Of a stretch of 42,000 nucleotides of DNA, positions 16,558 to 27,432 are shown in pieces. The stretch lies in contig JAHBYV010000023.1 in NCBI GenBank assembly GCA_019635795.1, positions 1 through 42,000 on the forward strand, written 5' to 3'. Origin of the DNA: Rhizobiaceae bacterium. GTDB taxonomy: Bacteria; Pseudomonadota; Alphaproteobacteria; Rhizobiales; Rhizobiaceae. The notes beneath the pieces are model-generated. The model was not told the origin of the DNA and did no database searches. It saw only the letters and a program-made list of their open reading frames with translations. The stretch's first letter is position 1, and each line of letters starts with the position of its first letter. Made by a program: the position numbers and the translations under genes.

Positions 16558-17187
16558 ATGAGAGACCCGATCGAAACCTACATGAATCTCGTGCCTATGG
16601 TGGTCGAGCAGACCAACCGCGGCGAGCGGGCATATGACATTTTCTCGCGCCTTCTCAAAGAGCGCATCATATTCATCACCGGACCGGTCGAAGACGGGAT
16701 GGCAACACTGGTTTGCGCCCAGCTGCTTTTCCTTGAGGCGGAAAATCCCAAAAAGGAAATCAGCCTCTACATCAATTCGCCCGGCGGCGTGGTGACTTCG
16801 GGAATGGCAATATACGACACGATGCAGTTTATCAGGCCCGCAGTTTCAACGCTTTGCGTGGGACAGGCGGCTTCCATGGGTTCGCTGCTGCTGTGCGCTG
16901 GCCATAAGGACATGCGCTTCGCTACGCCGAACGCGCGCATCATGGTTCACCAGCCATCTGGCGGCTTCCAGGGGCAGGCTTCGGACATCGAGCGCCATGC
17001 CCAGGACATCATCAAGCTCAAGCGTCGTCTCAATGAGGTCTATGTCAAACACACCGGCAAAGACTATGAAACGATTGAACGCACGCTTGATCGTGACCAT
17101 TTCATGACTTCCGAGGAAGCATTAGAGTTCGGTCTGATCGATAAGGTGATAACGACCCGCGAGGCGATGGAAACCAAATCCGCTTGA
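16558..17187 (+). CDS. clpP: ATP-dependent Clp protease proteolytic subunit
   Basis: A 209-residue serine protease subunit that assembles into a double heptameric chamber and degrades substrates fed by ClpX or ClpA. The catalytic triad is Ser106 in [11 protein letters not shown], His131 in MVHQPSGG and Asp180 in LDRDHFM. The N-terminal segment [18 protein letters not shown] includes the short propeptide and axial-loop region. It is followed by clpX after 331 bp and then lon, the standard alphaproteobacterial order. A GAGAAGG ribosome site precedes the ATG. Confidence 0.98.
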   Translation: MRDPIETYMNLVPMVVEQTNRGERAYDIFSRLLKERIIFITGPVEDGMATLVCAQLLFLEAENPKKEISLYINSPGGVVTSGMAIYDTMQFIRPAVSTLCVGQAASMGSLLLCAGHKDMRFATPNARIMVHQPSGGFQGQASDIERHAQDIIKLKRRLNEVYVKHTGKDYETIERTLDRDHFMTSEEALEFGLIDKVITTREAMETKSA

Positions 17188-17518
17188 GTCGAAATGGCCG
17201 CCGACTGCGGCCAAATGACTAGGTCAGACAACAAAAGTTGATATCGCGCGGTTGCTCAGCGGTGGCTATATCGTCACATGAGAGGCTGCGGCTATCCTTG
17301 GTGTATGTTGAACTGAGCCCTTGACGTCCTACGTTAAGCTTCTGTTGATTTACCCATGGGTAGCCTCGGTCAGGGCAATCGCGAATCATTGCCACGTCAT
17401 TCGAATTGTGTTTCGTACGAAAGACGTTGCAATATAAGCCGGCTCTTGGATGGACCGGATTCTCCATCGATGACCGCGCTCTGGTGAGAGCTGGAACGGT
17501 ACTGAAAGGACGTATGAA
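17188..17518. other. clpP-clpX intergenic spacer
   Basis: This 331-bp spacer has a short GC-rich hairpin just after clpP: TGGCCGC (17195-17201) and GCGGCCA (17207-17213) with a 5-base loop and no T-run. A weak sigma-70-like pair TTGACG (17321-17326) and GTTGAT (17344-17349) lies 17 bp apart, and may give clpX its own transcript. The open frames across it have no coding character. Confidence 0.4.
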
Positions 17519-18784
17519 ATGAGCAAGGTAGGCAACAGCGGCGATTCCAAGAATACGCTCTATTGCTCATTCTGCGGCAAGAGCCAGCACGAAGTGCGCA
17601 AGCTGATTGCGGGACCAACCGTGTTCATCTGTGATGAATGCGTTGAGCTTTGCATGGATATCATCCGCGAGGAGAACAAGACCTCGATGGTGAAGTCCCG
17701 CGAGGGTGTCCCTTCTCCGCAGGAAATCTTGAAGGTTCTGGACGATTACGTGATCGGGCAGGGATACGCCAAGCGCGTTCTGTCGGTTGCAGTCCACAAC
17801 CACTACAAGCGCCTCGCCCATGCAGGCAAGAATAACGACGTTGAATTGGCGAAGTCGAACATTCTGCTGATCGGCCCGACGGGATGCGGCAAGACGCTCT
17901 TGGCCCAGACATTGGCGCGCATTATCGATGTGCCATTCACGATGGCTGATGCCACGACGCTGACCGAAGCCGGTTATGTTGGTGAGGACGTTGAGAACAT
18001 CATCCTGAAGCTGCTTCAGGCTGCGGATTATAATGTCGAACGGGCTCAGCGCGGCATTGTTTATATTGACGAGATCGACAAGATTTCGCGCAAGTCCGAC
18101 AATCCCTCGATTACGCGCGACGTTTCGGGCGAAGGTGTGCAGCAGGCTCTTCTCAAGATCATGGAAGGGACTGTTGCTTCCGTGCCGCCACAGGGTGGCC
18201 GCAAGCATCCGCAGCAGGAGTTCCTCCAAGTCGATACGGCGAACATCCTGTTCATTTGCGGCGGCGCGTTTGCTGGACTCGACCGCATCATCTCGGATCG
18301 GGGACGCAAGACGTCGATTGGCTTTGGCGCGATGGTTGCTTCACCTGAAGAGCGCAGAACGGGCGATCTTTTCCGTCTGGTCGAGCCCGAGGATTTGCTG
18401 AAATTCGGTCTGATCCCGGAATTCGTCGGCCGTCTGCCGGTTCTTGCAACGCTTGAAGATCTCGATGAGGCGGCGCTGATCCAGATTTTGACCGAGCCCA
18501 AGAACGCGTTGGTCAAGCAGTATCAACGGCTGTTCGAAATGGAGAATGTCGAGCTGACATTCCATGAGAATGCACTGTCGGCAATTGCAAGGCGTGCGAT
18601 CGAGCGCAAAACCGGCGCTCGCGGACTGCGTTCCATCATGGAAGCAATCCTGCTGGACACGATGTTCGAGCTTCCCGCTCTGGAAGGGGTGCGCGAAGTC
18701 GTTATCTCGGAAGAGGTAGTGTCGGGGAATGCCCGTCCGCTTTATATCTACTCGGAGCAGGGCGAGAAGAAGAGCAGCGCCTGA
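17519..18784 (+). CDS. clpX: ATP-dependent Clp protease ATP-binding subunit ClpX
   Basis: A 421-residue AAA+ unfoldase that recognises substrates, unfolds them and threads them into ClpP. The N-terminal zinc-binding domain has four cysteines (16, 19, 38, 41). Walker A is GPTGCGKT at 119-126, followed by the GYVGEDV pore loop, Walker [11 protein letters not shown], the RKHPQQEF loop, and the IGFGA loop that docks to ClpP. The C-terminal small domain has the sensor-2 arginine in [11 protein letters not shown]. The ATG at 17519 has AAAGGA upstream; a nearby ATG at 17514 is out of frame. Full-length and intact. Confidence 0.98.
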   Translation: MSKVGNSGDSKNTLYCSFCGKSQHEVRKLIAGPTVFICDECVELCMDIIREENKTSMVKSREGVPSPQEILKVLDDYVIGQGYAKRVLSVAVHNHYKRLAHAGKNNDVELAKSNILLIGPTGCGKTLLAQTLARIIDVPFTMADATTLTEAGYVGEDVENIILKLLQAADYNVERAQRGIVYIDEIDKISRKSDNPSITRDVSGEGVQQALLKIMEGTVASVPPQGGRKHPQQEFLQVDTANILFICGGAFAGLDRIISDRGRKTSIGFGAMVASPEERRTGDLFRLVEPEDLLKFGLIPEFVGRLPVLATLEDLDEAALIQILTEPKNALVKQYQRLFEMENVELTFHENALSAIARRAIERKTGARGLRSIMEAILLDTMFELPALEGVREVVISEEVVSGNARPLYIYSEQGEKKSSA

Positions 18785-18812
18785 CGCTTAAAAGGTTAGC
18801 TTATTCGAAGTC

Positions 18813-18849
18813 GGGCCATCGTTTTAAATCGGTGGCCCGCATTATTTTA
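18813..18849 (+). terminator. Rho-independent terminator after clpX
   Basis: GGGCCATCG (18813-18821) pairs with CGGTGGCCC (18830-18838), one G-T pair, 8-base loop, followed by a T-rich GCATTATTTTA. It separates clpX from lon, which therefore needs its own promoter in the 200-bp spacer that follows. Confidence 0.75.
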
Positions 18850-19040
18850 GCGCCTTGCAGATATATTCGTCTGCCCAAGCTCTTGATCTTTGCCGGCTGG
18901 GCCTCCAATTAACCTGACAGGGCATTGGGCTTCTACCGCGCTTCTCAACCATTCAGCCAAAGAATGATAGGCGGATTGAACCTATGTCGCTATGATTGGG
19001 AATCGCGACCGGCCAAGTGCGGTCGTATGAAAGGTTCGAC

Positions 19041-21452
<2,412 letters not shown>

Positions 21453-21475
21453 AGTCGTTGAAGCGTAATATCCAG

Positions 21476-21504
21476 CAGCCGGGCGAAAGCCCGGCTGTTT
21501 TGTT
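21476..21504 (+). terminator. Rho-independent terminator after lon
   Basis: CAGCCGGGC (21476-21484) pairs perfectly with GCCCGGCTG (21489-21497) around a GAAA tetraloop, followed by TTTTGTTT. A textbook terminator closing the lon transcript. Confidence 0.93.
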
Positions 21505-21558
21505 TGGAAAAAGGGGTTAAAAACCCTCAATTTCCGTTGTTTTCTATGGGTTCGTGCT

Positions 21559-21586
21559 TTGTTGGCCTCGTAACAAACCCTAATAT
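21559..21586 (+). promoter_or_regulatory. Candidate sigma-70 promoter of hup
   Basis: TTGTTG at 21559-21564 and TAATAT at 21581-21586 are separated by 16 bp, about 60 bp before the hup start codon. Spacing and -10 match are good. Since the lon terminator lies just upstream, hup needs its own promoter here. Confidence 0.6.
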
Positions 21587-21646
21587 CGGCCACGCATTAG
21601 CTGAGTCGCTGAATATTAAAATTCTCTCCTAGGAAGGAACCACTTC

Positions 21647-21919
21647 ATGAACAAGAACGAGCTGATTGCAGCGGTTGCAGATGCCGCGAACCTCTCCAAA
21701 GCAAATGCACAGGCTGCAGTTGACGCGGTGTTTTCCACGATCACTGAAGAGCTGAAGCGTGGCGGAGACATTCGTCTGGTTGGTTTCGGCAACTTCAGCG
21801 CGGTCAAGAAAGCTGCCTCGACCAGCCGCAACCCACAGACTGGCGCGGAAGTTAAAGTTCCAGCGCGCATCCGGCCGAAATTCACGGCTGGCAAGGGTCT
21901 CAAGGACGCGCTCAACTGA
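21647..21919 (+). CDS. hupB: DNA-binding protein HU
   Basis: A 90-residue nucleoid-associated protein that binds and bends DNA without strong sequence preference. The family pattern is complete: MNKNELIAAVADAANLSKAN at the N-terminus, the GFGNFSAVKKA strand, then the flexible arm with RNPQTGAEVKVPAR that inserts into the minor groove. AAGGAA precedes the ATG. A single-gene transcript with its own promoter and terminator, in the conserved position after lon. Confidence 0.98.
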   Translation: MNKNELIAAVADAANLSKANAQAAVDAVFSTITEELKRGGDIRLVGFGNFSAVKKAASTSRNPQTGAEVKVPARIRPKFTAGKGLKDALN

Positions 21920-21945
21920 GCAGACGAGATTTAGAGAGACATTCA

Positions 21946-21974
21946 AACGGTCGGGAATTCCCGGCCGTTTTTTT
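21946..21974 (+). terminator. Rho-independent terminator after hup
   Basis: AACGGTCGGG pairs with CCCGGCCGTT around AATT (T-G in the stem), followed by a run of eight T. A strong terminator. Confidence 0.92.
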
Positions 21975-22053
21975 ATGGTGCAGAAGCACCGGCAGCTGCA
22001 AAGCGGCGACAGCGTTGAACGCAAGCATATGCCGCTTTCAATGTAGCGCGCGG

Positions 22054-22782
22054 TTAGACGAGCATGTTGCGCAACAACTCGGAATGATCGGCGACTACCT
22101 TGCTGAGCAGGAACCGGGATTTTTCCGCATCACCGTCCGCTATCGCCTTGGCAATTGGCCGATAGTCGATTGGTCCGATGTCGGTCCGGCTTTTCTGACG
22201 CCGACAGAAGTACCACAGGCGCATTGCCAGATTGTGGTGCATTTCGAGAACGGGTTGGAGGAAAGAGTTTCGCGCCATGGCGTATATATGGCGCCGGAAC
22301 TTTGCATCCCCGTTGATCTTTGCGGGTGACTCGGTCTCCAAAACGAGTTCCTCCGCGATCAGCATCAGGGCTTCCGCCTCTTCCTTCGTTCCGCGAACGG
22401 CTGCAAGCGCTGCCGCTAGCCCCTCCAGCTCAAAACGCACTTCCTTTATCGACTGCTGATCGGTGATAACGATCTCAGCCGCGAAAATACCCCTTCTCGG
22501 GTATATCGTAACAAGGCGTTCCTGCTCCAGGCGCCGCAGTGCCTCCCTGATTGGGGCGAGGCCTACGTTCATTCGCTGGCTGAGCGCGCGTTCATTCAAG
22601 GGCTCCATCGGCTCGAACTCCAGCGTGATCAGACCGTCGCGCAGACGCTTGTACGCCCTGTCGCTCAGGCGGTCGGCGCGTCCGCCATTCAATGATCCCT
22701 GATCCGGGACGCCATCTTCGAAATGCAACATTCGCTTTACACCATCAAATTCGCGTGGCGATGGCTGGTGATCCTGCAACAC
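22054..22782 (-). CDS. GntR-family regulator, FadR-like (FCD domain)
   Basis: A roughly 242-residue repressor-type protein with a GntR winged helix (about residues 40-108, including LSQRMNVGLAPIREALRRLE) and an all-helical FCD effector domain with the metal-site pattern of RRHIYAMARNSFLQPVLEMH. FCD regulators bind organic acids, amino-sugar or amino-acid derivatives. It is divergent from the acetoacetate-decarboxylase/ABC-importer genes, so those are the likely targets. The start is uncertain: GTG 22782 and ATG 22731 are both in frame and neither has a strong ribosome site. Its 3' end lies close after the hup terminator. Confidence 0.88.
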   Translation of the reverse strand: MLQDHQPSPREFDGVKRMLHFEDGVPDQGSLNGGRADRLSDRAYKRLRDGLITLEFEPMEPLNERALSQRMNVGLAPIREALRRLEQERLVTIYPRRGIFAAEIVITDQQSIKEVRFELEGLAAALAAVRGTKEEAEALMLIAEELVLETESPAKINGDAKFRRHIYAMARNSFLQPVLEMHHNLAMRLWYFCRRQKSRTDIGPIDYRPIAKAIADGDAEKSRFLLSKVVADHSELLRNMLV

Positions 22783-23003
22783 TCGGCCATCGTCCTGCTT
22801 TCGCCATAGCGCCGCGAGCGGCGCCGCGCTCTACACCAAAATGCAGCGCTCAGGCATCCATCTATTTTCTGTCGCCACTTGCATGACCGCGATCGACGTA
22901 TTGTGACTGAACCTCTTTCGCGCGCACGGTGCGCGCAGACACAAACCAATGATGTCCTCGACGGACAAGCAACAGACATTGTTCCTTTCTGTCAAAAAAA
23001 GCG

Positions 23004-23032
23004 TTGACAGGCAAGAAAATTGCATTCTAGCA
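23004..23032 (+). promoter_or_regulatory. Sigma-70-like promoter of the decarboxylase/ABC operon
   Basis: A perfect TTGACA at 23004-23009 is followed after 17 bp by CTAGCA (23027-23032); TAGCAT one base further is equally possible as the -10. It is about 100 bp before the first decarboxylase-family gene. The weak -10 fits a regulated promoter. Confidence 0.6.
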
Positions 23033-23055
23033 TAACACTGAAATGTCAGTGTTAT
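23032..23055. promoter_or_regulatory. Perfect palindrome, candidate GntR operator
   Basis: ATAACACTGA (23032-23041) and TCAGTGTTAT (23046-23055) form a perfect 10-bp inverted repeat around AATG. It begins at the -10 element and covers the expected transcription start, an ideal place for a repressor to block RNA polymerase. The divergent FCD-type GntR regulator is the obvious candidate binder. Confidence 0.65.
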
Positions 23056-23131
23056 TGAACTTGCATCGATTGCGCCAGCGCGCGCTTGAATGCAGCGGAA
23101 TCAATGGCTTAGAGTATAGGAACGCTCGGCG

Positions 23132-23875
23132 ATGAAGCCCAATTATGATGTGAACCGGTTCTTTGAGTACCTGGGCTACTACCCTTCCAACTATACGCCG
23201 ACTTGTCCTGGCCTTCGCTCGCTCTCAGTTTATGTTCGCGGAGACCGCAAACAGCTTGAAGAGCTGCTCGATCCCACCCCGTTCATCCTGAACGATGACC
23301 GTTTCGTTATCTCCGTGGCCGATTTCAGCAATCAGTCGCACTTCACTTTCTTCGACGCAGCAGTGCTTCTTCCCGTCCGTTTCGGCGATGTGGAGGGAAG
23401 CACCTATTATTTCGAATGGGAGGATGATCATCAGACGGTTGCGTCCGGTCGCGAGAAGTGGGGCTATCCAAAGAAGTTCGGAAACATCTCACTTCAGGAT
23501 GACGAATTCGGCGCCCGTGGCGACGTCTCGCTGAATGGCGAAACCATGTTCCGCATCGCGGTTGACTTCGACGACACGACCGACAATAGCGCGTGGCAGG
23601 ACTACAAGGTTTACCCGCACCTTCAGGCCCGGGCAGTGTCCGAAATCTACGGTCCTTCCTTTTCCGCTTTCGACATCATCAAGCGTGATACGAGCAAGGA
23701 CTTCGAGCGCATCAGCAAGCGCTTCGGAAAAGCAACCGTGGAACTTGGTTCTGCGATTGGTATCAAAGGTAAGAAGCTCGATATTCTCGAGGTTCTGGGC
23801 GGCGAATATTCAGTTGGCAACTTCAAGTCGACCCGTGAGAACGGGTTTGCGCAGGTCATCGGCTCGCTTGTTTGA
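23132..23875 (+). CDS. Acetoacetate decarboxylase family protein (divergent)
   Basis: A 247-residue protein of the acetoacetate decarboxylase superfamily. The Schiff-base motif is intact: GREKWGYPKK at residues 106-115, with Lys114 as the expected nucleophile and Lys115 beside it. The conserved active-site Glu of true decarboxylases aligns here with Asp75, so the reaction may differ. Superfamily members include aldolase-dehydratases and cyclases that act on alpha-keto acids through the same lysine. It is the first gene of an operon with a second superfamily member and an amino-acid-type ABC importer. A role on a keto acid derived from the imported compound is inferred. Confidence 0.82.
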   Translation: MKPNYDVNRFFEYLGYYPSNYTPTCPGLRSLSVYVRGDRKQLEELLDPTPFILNDDRFVISVADFSNQSHFTFFDAAVLLPVRFGDVEGSTYYFEWEDDHQTVASGREKWGYPKKFGNISLQDDEFGARGDVSLNGETMFRIAVDFDDTTDNSAWQDYKVYPHLQARAVSEIYGPSFSAFDIIKRDTSKDFERISKRFGKATVELGSAIGIKGKKLDILEVLGGEYSVGNFKSTRENGFAQVIGSLV

Positions 23876-23943
23876 GCACCCCCCTAAACATGCCGACGAC
23901 AGCGGCCACCCAAGAGTGATTTAGTTCAAGGATAGCATTCGCA

Positions 23944-24684
23944 ATGTCACAGCAGTTGCTGGAAACCATCCCCCACCGTAGTCCGCTGTTCAAGCCGCTG
24001 CCGCGCCACTATGCGGAGTTTGAAAAGATCAGTGTCATCTGCCGGGCAAGCGAGGCGGGTGTAAGACGCGCTCTGCCCGAACCGTTCGAGTATGTTTCCG
24101 ACATAATCGAAGTATTCGCCTATTACTGCCCAAAGGTCGTTGATATGGCCGTTCCGGGCGCGCCGGCGCGCAGCTATGTCGAAAGCGGCGTGGCTATCCA
24201 GGTGGCTGTCGACGGCGTTACTGGCGGACACGTTCTCTACGAATACGTTACAACCGACGACGCGATGGCTCCCGGCCGTGAAATCTGGGGCTATCCCAAG
24301 AAGGTGGCCGACGTCAGTTGGGACAAGAACGACAAAACCATCATCTCCCGCACTGAAAGGCGCGGCCAAACGCTGATCGACATCGAGTTCACGGAAGGTC
24401 CGGCTTCCTACGAGAAACCGGTTCTCCAGCCGCGCTTGCAGATCAAGAAAATCCCGCGCGCCGATGGTCTGGGCTATGACGTGCACCAGATCGTACTCAA
24501 CAAGCTAGGCAAGTGGACGCTCCATGAAACATCGACCGGGACAGCCAAGTTAAAGCTTGGTGGTACCGAATTTATGGACCCGCTCTACGAGCTTGGCGTT
24601 GTCGAGGTCCTTGGCGCGGAGCGTATCAGGGCCGAGTTTGAGTTAGGATATGGCGAGATCTTCAAGGACTTGAACAAAGCCTGA
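23944..24684 (+). CDS. Acetoacetate decarboxylase family protein
   Basis: A 246-residue second member of the same superfamily. GREIWGYPKK at residues 111-120 carries Lys119 (nucleophile) and Lys120, and the conserved Glu is kept as Glu80 in SYVESGVAIQ. It resembles canonical acetoacetate decarboxylases more than its neighbour. The two share only the core motif and spacing, so they are old paralogues rather than a recent tandem copy. They may form a heteromer or act in sequence. AAGGA lies about 11 bases before the ATG. Substrate unknown; acetoacetate itself is possible but the ABC importer next door suggests an amino-acid-like origin. Confidence 0.85.
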   Translation: MSQQLLETIPHRSPLFKPLPRHYAEFEKISVICRASEAGVRRALPEPFEYVSDIIEVFAYYCPKVVDMAVPGAPARSYVESGVAIQVAVDGVTGGHVLYEYVTTDDAMAPGREIWGYPKKVADVSWDKNDKTIISRTERRGQTLIDIEFTEGPASYEKPVLQPRLQIKKIPRADGLGYDVHQIVLNKLGKWTLHETSTGTAKLKLGGTEFMDPLYELGVVEVLGAERIRAEFELGYGEIFKDLNKA

Positions 24685-24771
24685 AACATGAAATCGGACG
24701 ACTGACAACTTTGGTCCCATTCGGTGACGAATATGCCGCCGAGATTTAAATTAAGCGGAGGGAATCCCATT

Positions 24772-25629
24772 ATGACAAAGACGATCCATTCGATCCTGCG
24801 CCACAAGCGTCAGATACTTGCAGTAGCCGCAATTATGGCGAGTTGCGCCGCAGTGCAGGCGGCCGACGGTGCAGACCCATCGCTTCAGGCGCAGGTGCCG
24901 GAAGCATACAAGAACGGTCTGGTCGGAGTTTACGATCCACAGTATCCGCCGAGCTATTTCATTGATGATAGTGGCAAGATGGTCGGTTACGTTCTCGATT
25001 TCCAGGCGGCGTTAACAACGAAGCTTGGCATTGGCAGCACGGCTGAACAGGCAAAGTTCGCTGGCATCATTCCTGGTATTCTGGGTGGCCGCTACCACAC
25101 CTCTTACTTCCATGACACACCCGAACGCCGCGAGAAGATGGATTTTGTGGACGTCCATCAGACCGGTACGGTCGTTATGGTCAAGGCGGGCAATCCCGAT
25201 GGGCTGGACCTTAATGAACTATGTGGCCATACTGTTGGTGTCGTGTCCGGTGCTCATCAGCAGCTTGAGCTGATGCCAAAGCTCCAGAAGGAGTGCAGCG
25301 ACCGTGGCGAGCCTGCGATTGAAGAACTGGCATTTTCCGGCTTGAATGAAGGTAGCCTCGCGGTGCGCACAGGCCGTATTCAGGGTTGGCTGGGTGATGC
25401 GCCGTCGGTCGGCTACATCATCAAGCAGACTGAAAATGTCTTTGCAACGACACCAACGCCATATCTCACCGGCTATTCCGGTTTTGCTTTCCCGAAGGGC
25501 GACCCGATTGCTCCGGTCATTCGCGATGCACTTGGTGCACTCATGAAGGACGGCAGCTACATCAAGATCCTTAAGGATTGGCACATGGAGTCCATGGCGC
25601 TTGATGCGCCTCTGCTCAACGGAGAGTAA
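24772..25629 (+). CDS. Polar amino acid ABC transporter, substrate-binding protein
   Basis: A 285-residue periplasmic binding protein of the HisJ/GlnH type. The signal peptide covers about residues 1-31: a basic start, then LAVAAIMASCAAVQA with cleavage after the Ala. The mature part has the family fold with GKMVGYVLDFQAALTTKLG at the first lobe and RREKMDFVDV near the hinge. ATG 24772 has GGAGGG upstream; the longer frame from 24724 would spoil the signal peptide. The stop codon abuts the permease start. The ligand is probably an amino acid or a related amine or keto compound. Confidence 0.9.
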   Translation: MTKTIHSILRHKRQILAVAAIMASCAAVQAADGADPSLQAQVPEAYKNGLVGVYDPQYPPSYFIDDSGKMVGYVLDFQAALTTKLGIGSTAEQAKFAGIIPGILGGRYHTSYFHDTPERREKMDFVDVHQTGTVVMVKAGNPDGLDLNELCGHTVGVVSGAHQQLELMPKLQKECSDRGEPAIEELAFSGLNEGSLAVRTGRIQGWLGDAPSVGYIIKQTENVFATTPTPYLTGYSGFAFPKGDPIAPVIRDALGALMKDGSYIKILKDWHMESMALDAPLLNGE

Positions 25630-26508
25630 ATGTCCGTTTCTGATCAAATCACTACGCCGTTGCCCGCGCGGGCAACGGCCGACAGGCGAGATACAAACTG
25701 GAAGATTGTTCGTCGCCCCAGCTATGGGCGCTGGGCGGTAGACGCGCTGTTGGCGTTTGTCGTCGTCGGTCTTTGCTGGTTGAGCTTCACGAACCCAAAT
25801 TTCCAGTGGGACGTGGTGGGCAAATACCTTTTCCATCCGGCCGTTCTTAATGGCCTTTGGACGACAGTCAGTCTTACCACCATAACGATGGTTCTTGGTG
25901 TCGGGATAGGCATCCTGTTTGCCATGATGATGCTGTCTCACGACAGATTTCTCAAATCATTTGCAGCCGCTTACATATGGCTGTTCAGAGGAACGCCGCT
26001 GCTCGTGCAGCTCATCTTCTGGTTCAATATTTCTGCGCTCTATCCGCAGATCAACATCGGCATACCCGGTGGGCCGTATCTGTTTTCGTTTTCGGGTAAC
26101 TCGATCACGCCGTTCATGGCGGCTGTGTTGGGGCTTGCGTTGCATGAGGGTGCCTACATGGCCGAGATCGTTCGGGGCGGCGTGCAGGCGGTTGGTCGGG
26201 GGCAGAGCCAAGCGGCTATAGCGCTTGGAATGACGCGCCTCCAGGCATTTGGACGCATCACGCTTCCTCAAGCATTGCGGATCATCGTCCCTGCAACGGG
26301 TAACCAGGTTATCCTGATGCTGAAGACGACCTCGCTCGTCAGCGTGATTGCTCTGCCGGAGCTATTATACTCCGTGCAAAACATATACGCGCGAACCTTC
26401 GAGATCATCCCGCTGCTGATTGTTGCCAGCGTATGGTACCTGTTCATGTGCTCTCTTCTGTCGCTCGTGCAGTACTTTCTAGAGAAGAAACTTGGAAAGG
26501 GGCATTAA
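25630..26508 (+). CDS. Polar amino acid ABC transporter, permease
   Basis: A 292-residue inner-membrane permease of the HisM/GlnP family. A soluble N-terminal arm of about 40 residues precedes the first helix near residue 37. The ATPase-coupling EAA loop reads around VQAVGRGQSQAAIALGMTR. Only one permease gene is present, so it probably works as a homodimer. The start codon directly follows the stop of the binding-protein gene and its stop directly precedes the ATPase start, which means tight coupling. Confidence 0.93.
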   Translation: MSVSDQITTPLPARATADRRDTNWKIVRRPSYGRWAVDALLAFVVVGLCWLSFTNPNFQWDVVGKYLFHPAVLNGLWTTVSLTTITMVLGVGIGILFAMMMLSHDRFLKSFAAAYIWLFRGTPLLVQLIFWFNISALYPQINIGIPGGPYLFSFSGNSITPFMAAVLGLALHEGAYMAEIVRGGVQAVGRGQSQAAIALGMTRLQAFGRITLPQALRIIVPATGNQVILMLKTTSLVSVIALPELLYSVQNIYARTFEIIPLLIVASVWYLFMCSLLSLVQYFLEKKLGKGH

Positions 26509-27279
26509 ATGAGTGTTCCTGAAGCCATGGTTTTTGCCGAGGGCGTCACAAAATCCTTTGGCAGCATCGAGGTGCTAAAGGGCGTCAATATGGAGGTGGC
26601 CAAGGGGCAGGTCGTGTGCCTGATAGGGCCATCCGGTTCCGGCAAGTCGACCTTCCTGCGGTGCATTAACAATCTGGAGACGATCAATTCCGGCTGGCTG
26701 TCGGTGGATGGCGAGTTGGTCGGCTTCCGGCAGGAAGGAAACAATCTGATTGAGCTGCGCGAGAAGGAAGTTGCCGCTCGACGCGCCCAGATCGGAATGG
26801 TGTTCCAGCACTTCAATCTCTTTGCCAACAAGACGGCAATCAAGAATGTGATGGAAGGTCCGGTGGCCGTCCGTCGTATGAACAAGGTCGACGCCAAACG
26901 TCTGGCAGAGACCTTGCTCGACAAGGTTGGGCTCAAGCATAAGGGCGATGCTTATCCGAGCGAGCTGTCGGGTGGCCAACAGCAGCGCGTTGCGATTGCT
27001 CGTGCAATGGCGATGGAGCCAAAGCTCCTCTTGTTCGATGAGCCAACCTCTGCGCTAGACCCGGAACTGGTCGGGGAGGTGCTGGAAGTGATGCGCGAGC
27101 TGGCGCGTGGCGGGATGACGATGGTAGTGGTTACACACGAAATGGCTTTCGCGCGCGATGTCGCCGATATCATCTTCTTCATGGATGGCGGCGTCGTGGT
27201 TGAAGCAGGCCCGCCATCTCAGATACTAAACGCACCGCAAAGTCCGCGCTTGAGAGAATTTCTTTCCAACGTGTCTTAG
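26509..27279 (+). CDS. Polar amino acid ABC transporter, ATPase
   Basis: A 256-residue ATPase of the HisP/GlnQ family. Walker A is GPSGSGKST, the Q loop follows in GMVFQHFNLF, the signature is LSGGQQQR, and Walker B is LLLFDEPTSALDP, with the switch His in VVTHEMAF. It powers the importer formed with the two preceding gene products and closes this operon; no clear terminator hairpin was seen after it. The next gene is convergent. Confidence 0.96.
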   Translation: MSVPEAMVFAEGVTKSFGSIEVLKGVNMEVAKGQVVCLIGPSGSGKSTFLRCINNLETINSGWLSVDGELVGFRQEGNNLIELREKEVAARRAQIGMVFQHFNLFANKTAIKNVMEGPVAVRRMNKVDAKRLAETLLDKVGLKHKGDAYPSELSGGQQQRVAIARAMAMEPKLLLFDEPTSALDPELVGEVLEVMRELARGGMTMVVVTHEMAFARDVADIIFFMDGGVVVEAGPPSQILNAPQSPRLREFLSNVS

Positions 27280-27432
27280 AAGAATTTGGCGCTGGGGTAG
27301 GACGTTTGTGAAAACACCGCAACGCTGTGCCATTAGCACGTCATTGGACAGTTTACGCGGTGAATCTGCCGGAAGCCGCGTAGACACGGTCGCGCTCTCC
27401 AACAATCTACGCCAATCGAAGCGTCGATACTC

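Larger units (their letters stand above)
22783..23131. other. Divergent control region of GntR / decarboxylase genes
   Basis: This 349-bp spacer separates the GntR gene from the rightward operon. It has no coding character. The promoter and palindrome listed separately lie in its right half. A second short inverted pair, CTGTC (22989-22993) and GACAG (23006-23010), overlaps the -35 element. Confidence 0.6.

Noticed and set aside
17219-17467. 82-codon minus-strand frame in the clpP-clpX spacer
   Set aside because: No ribosome site, no coding character, and it lies where promoters are expected.
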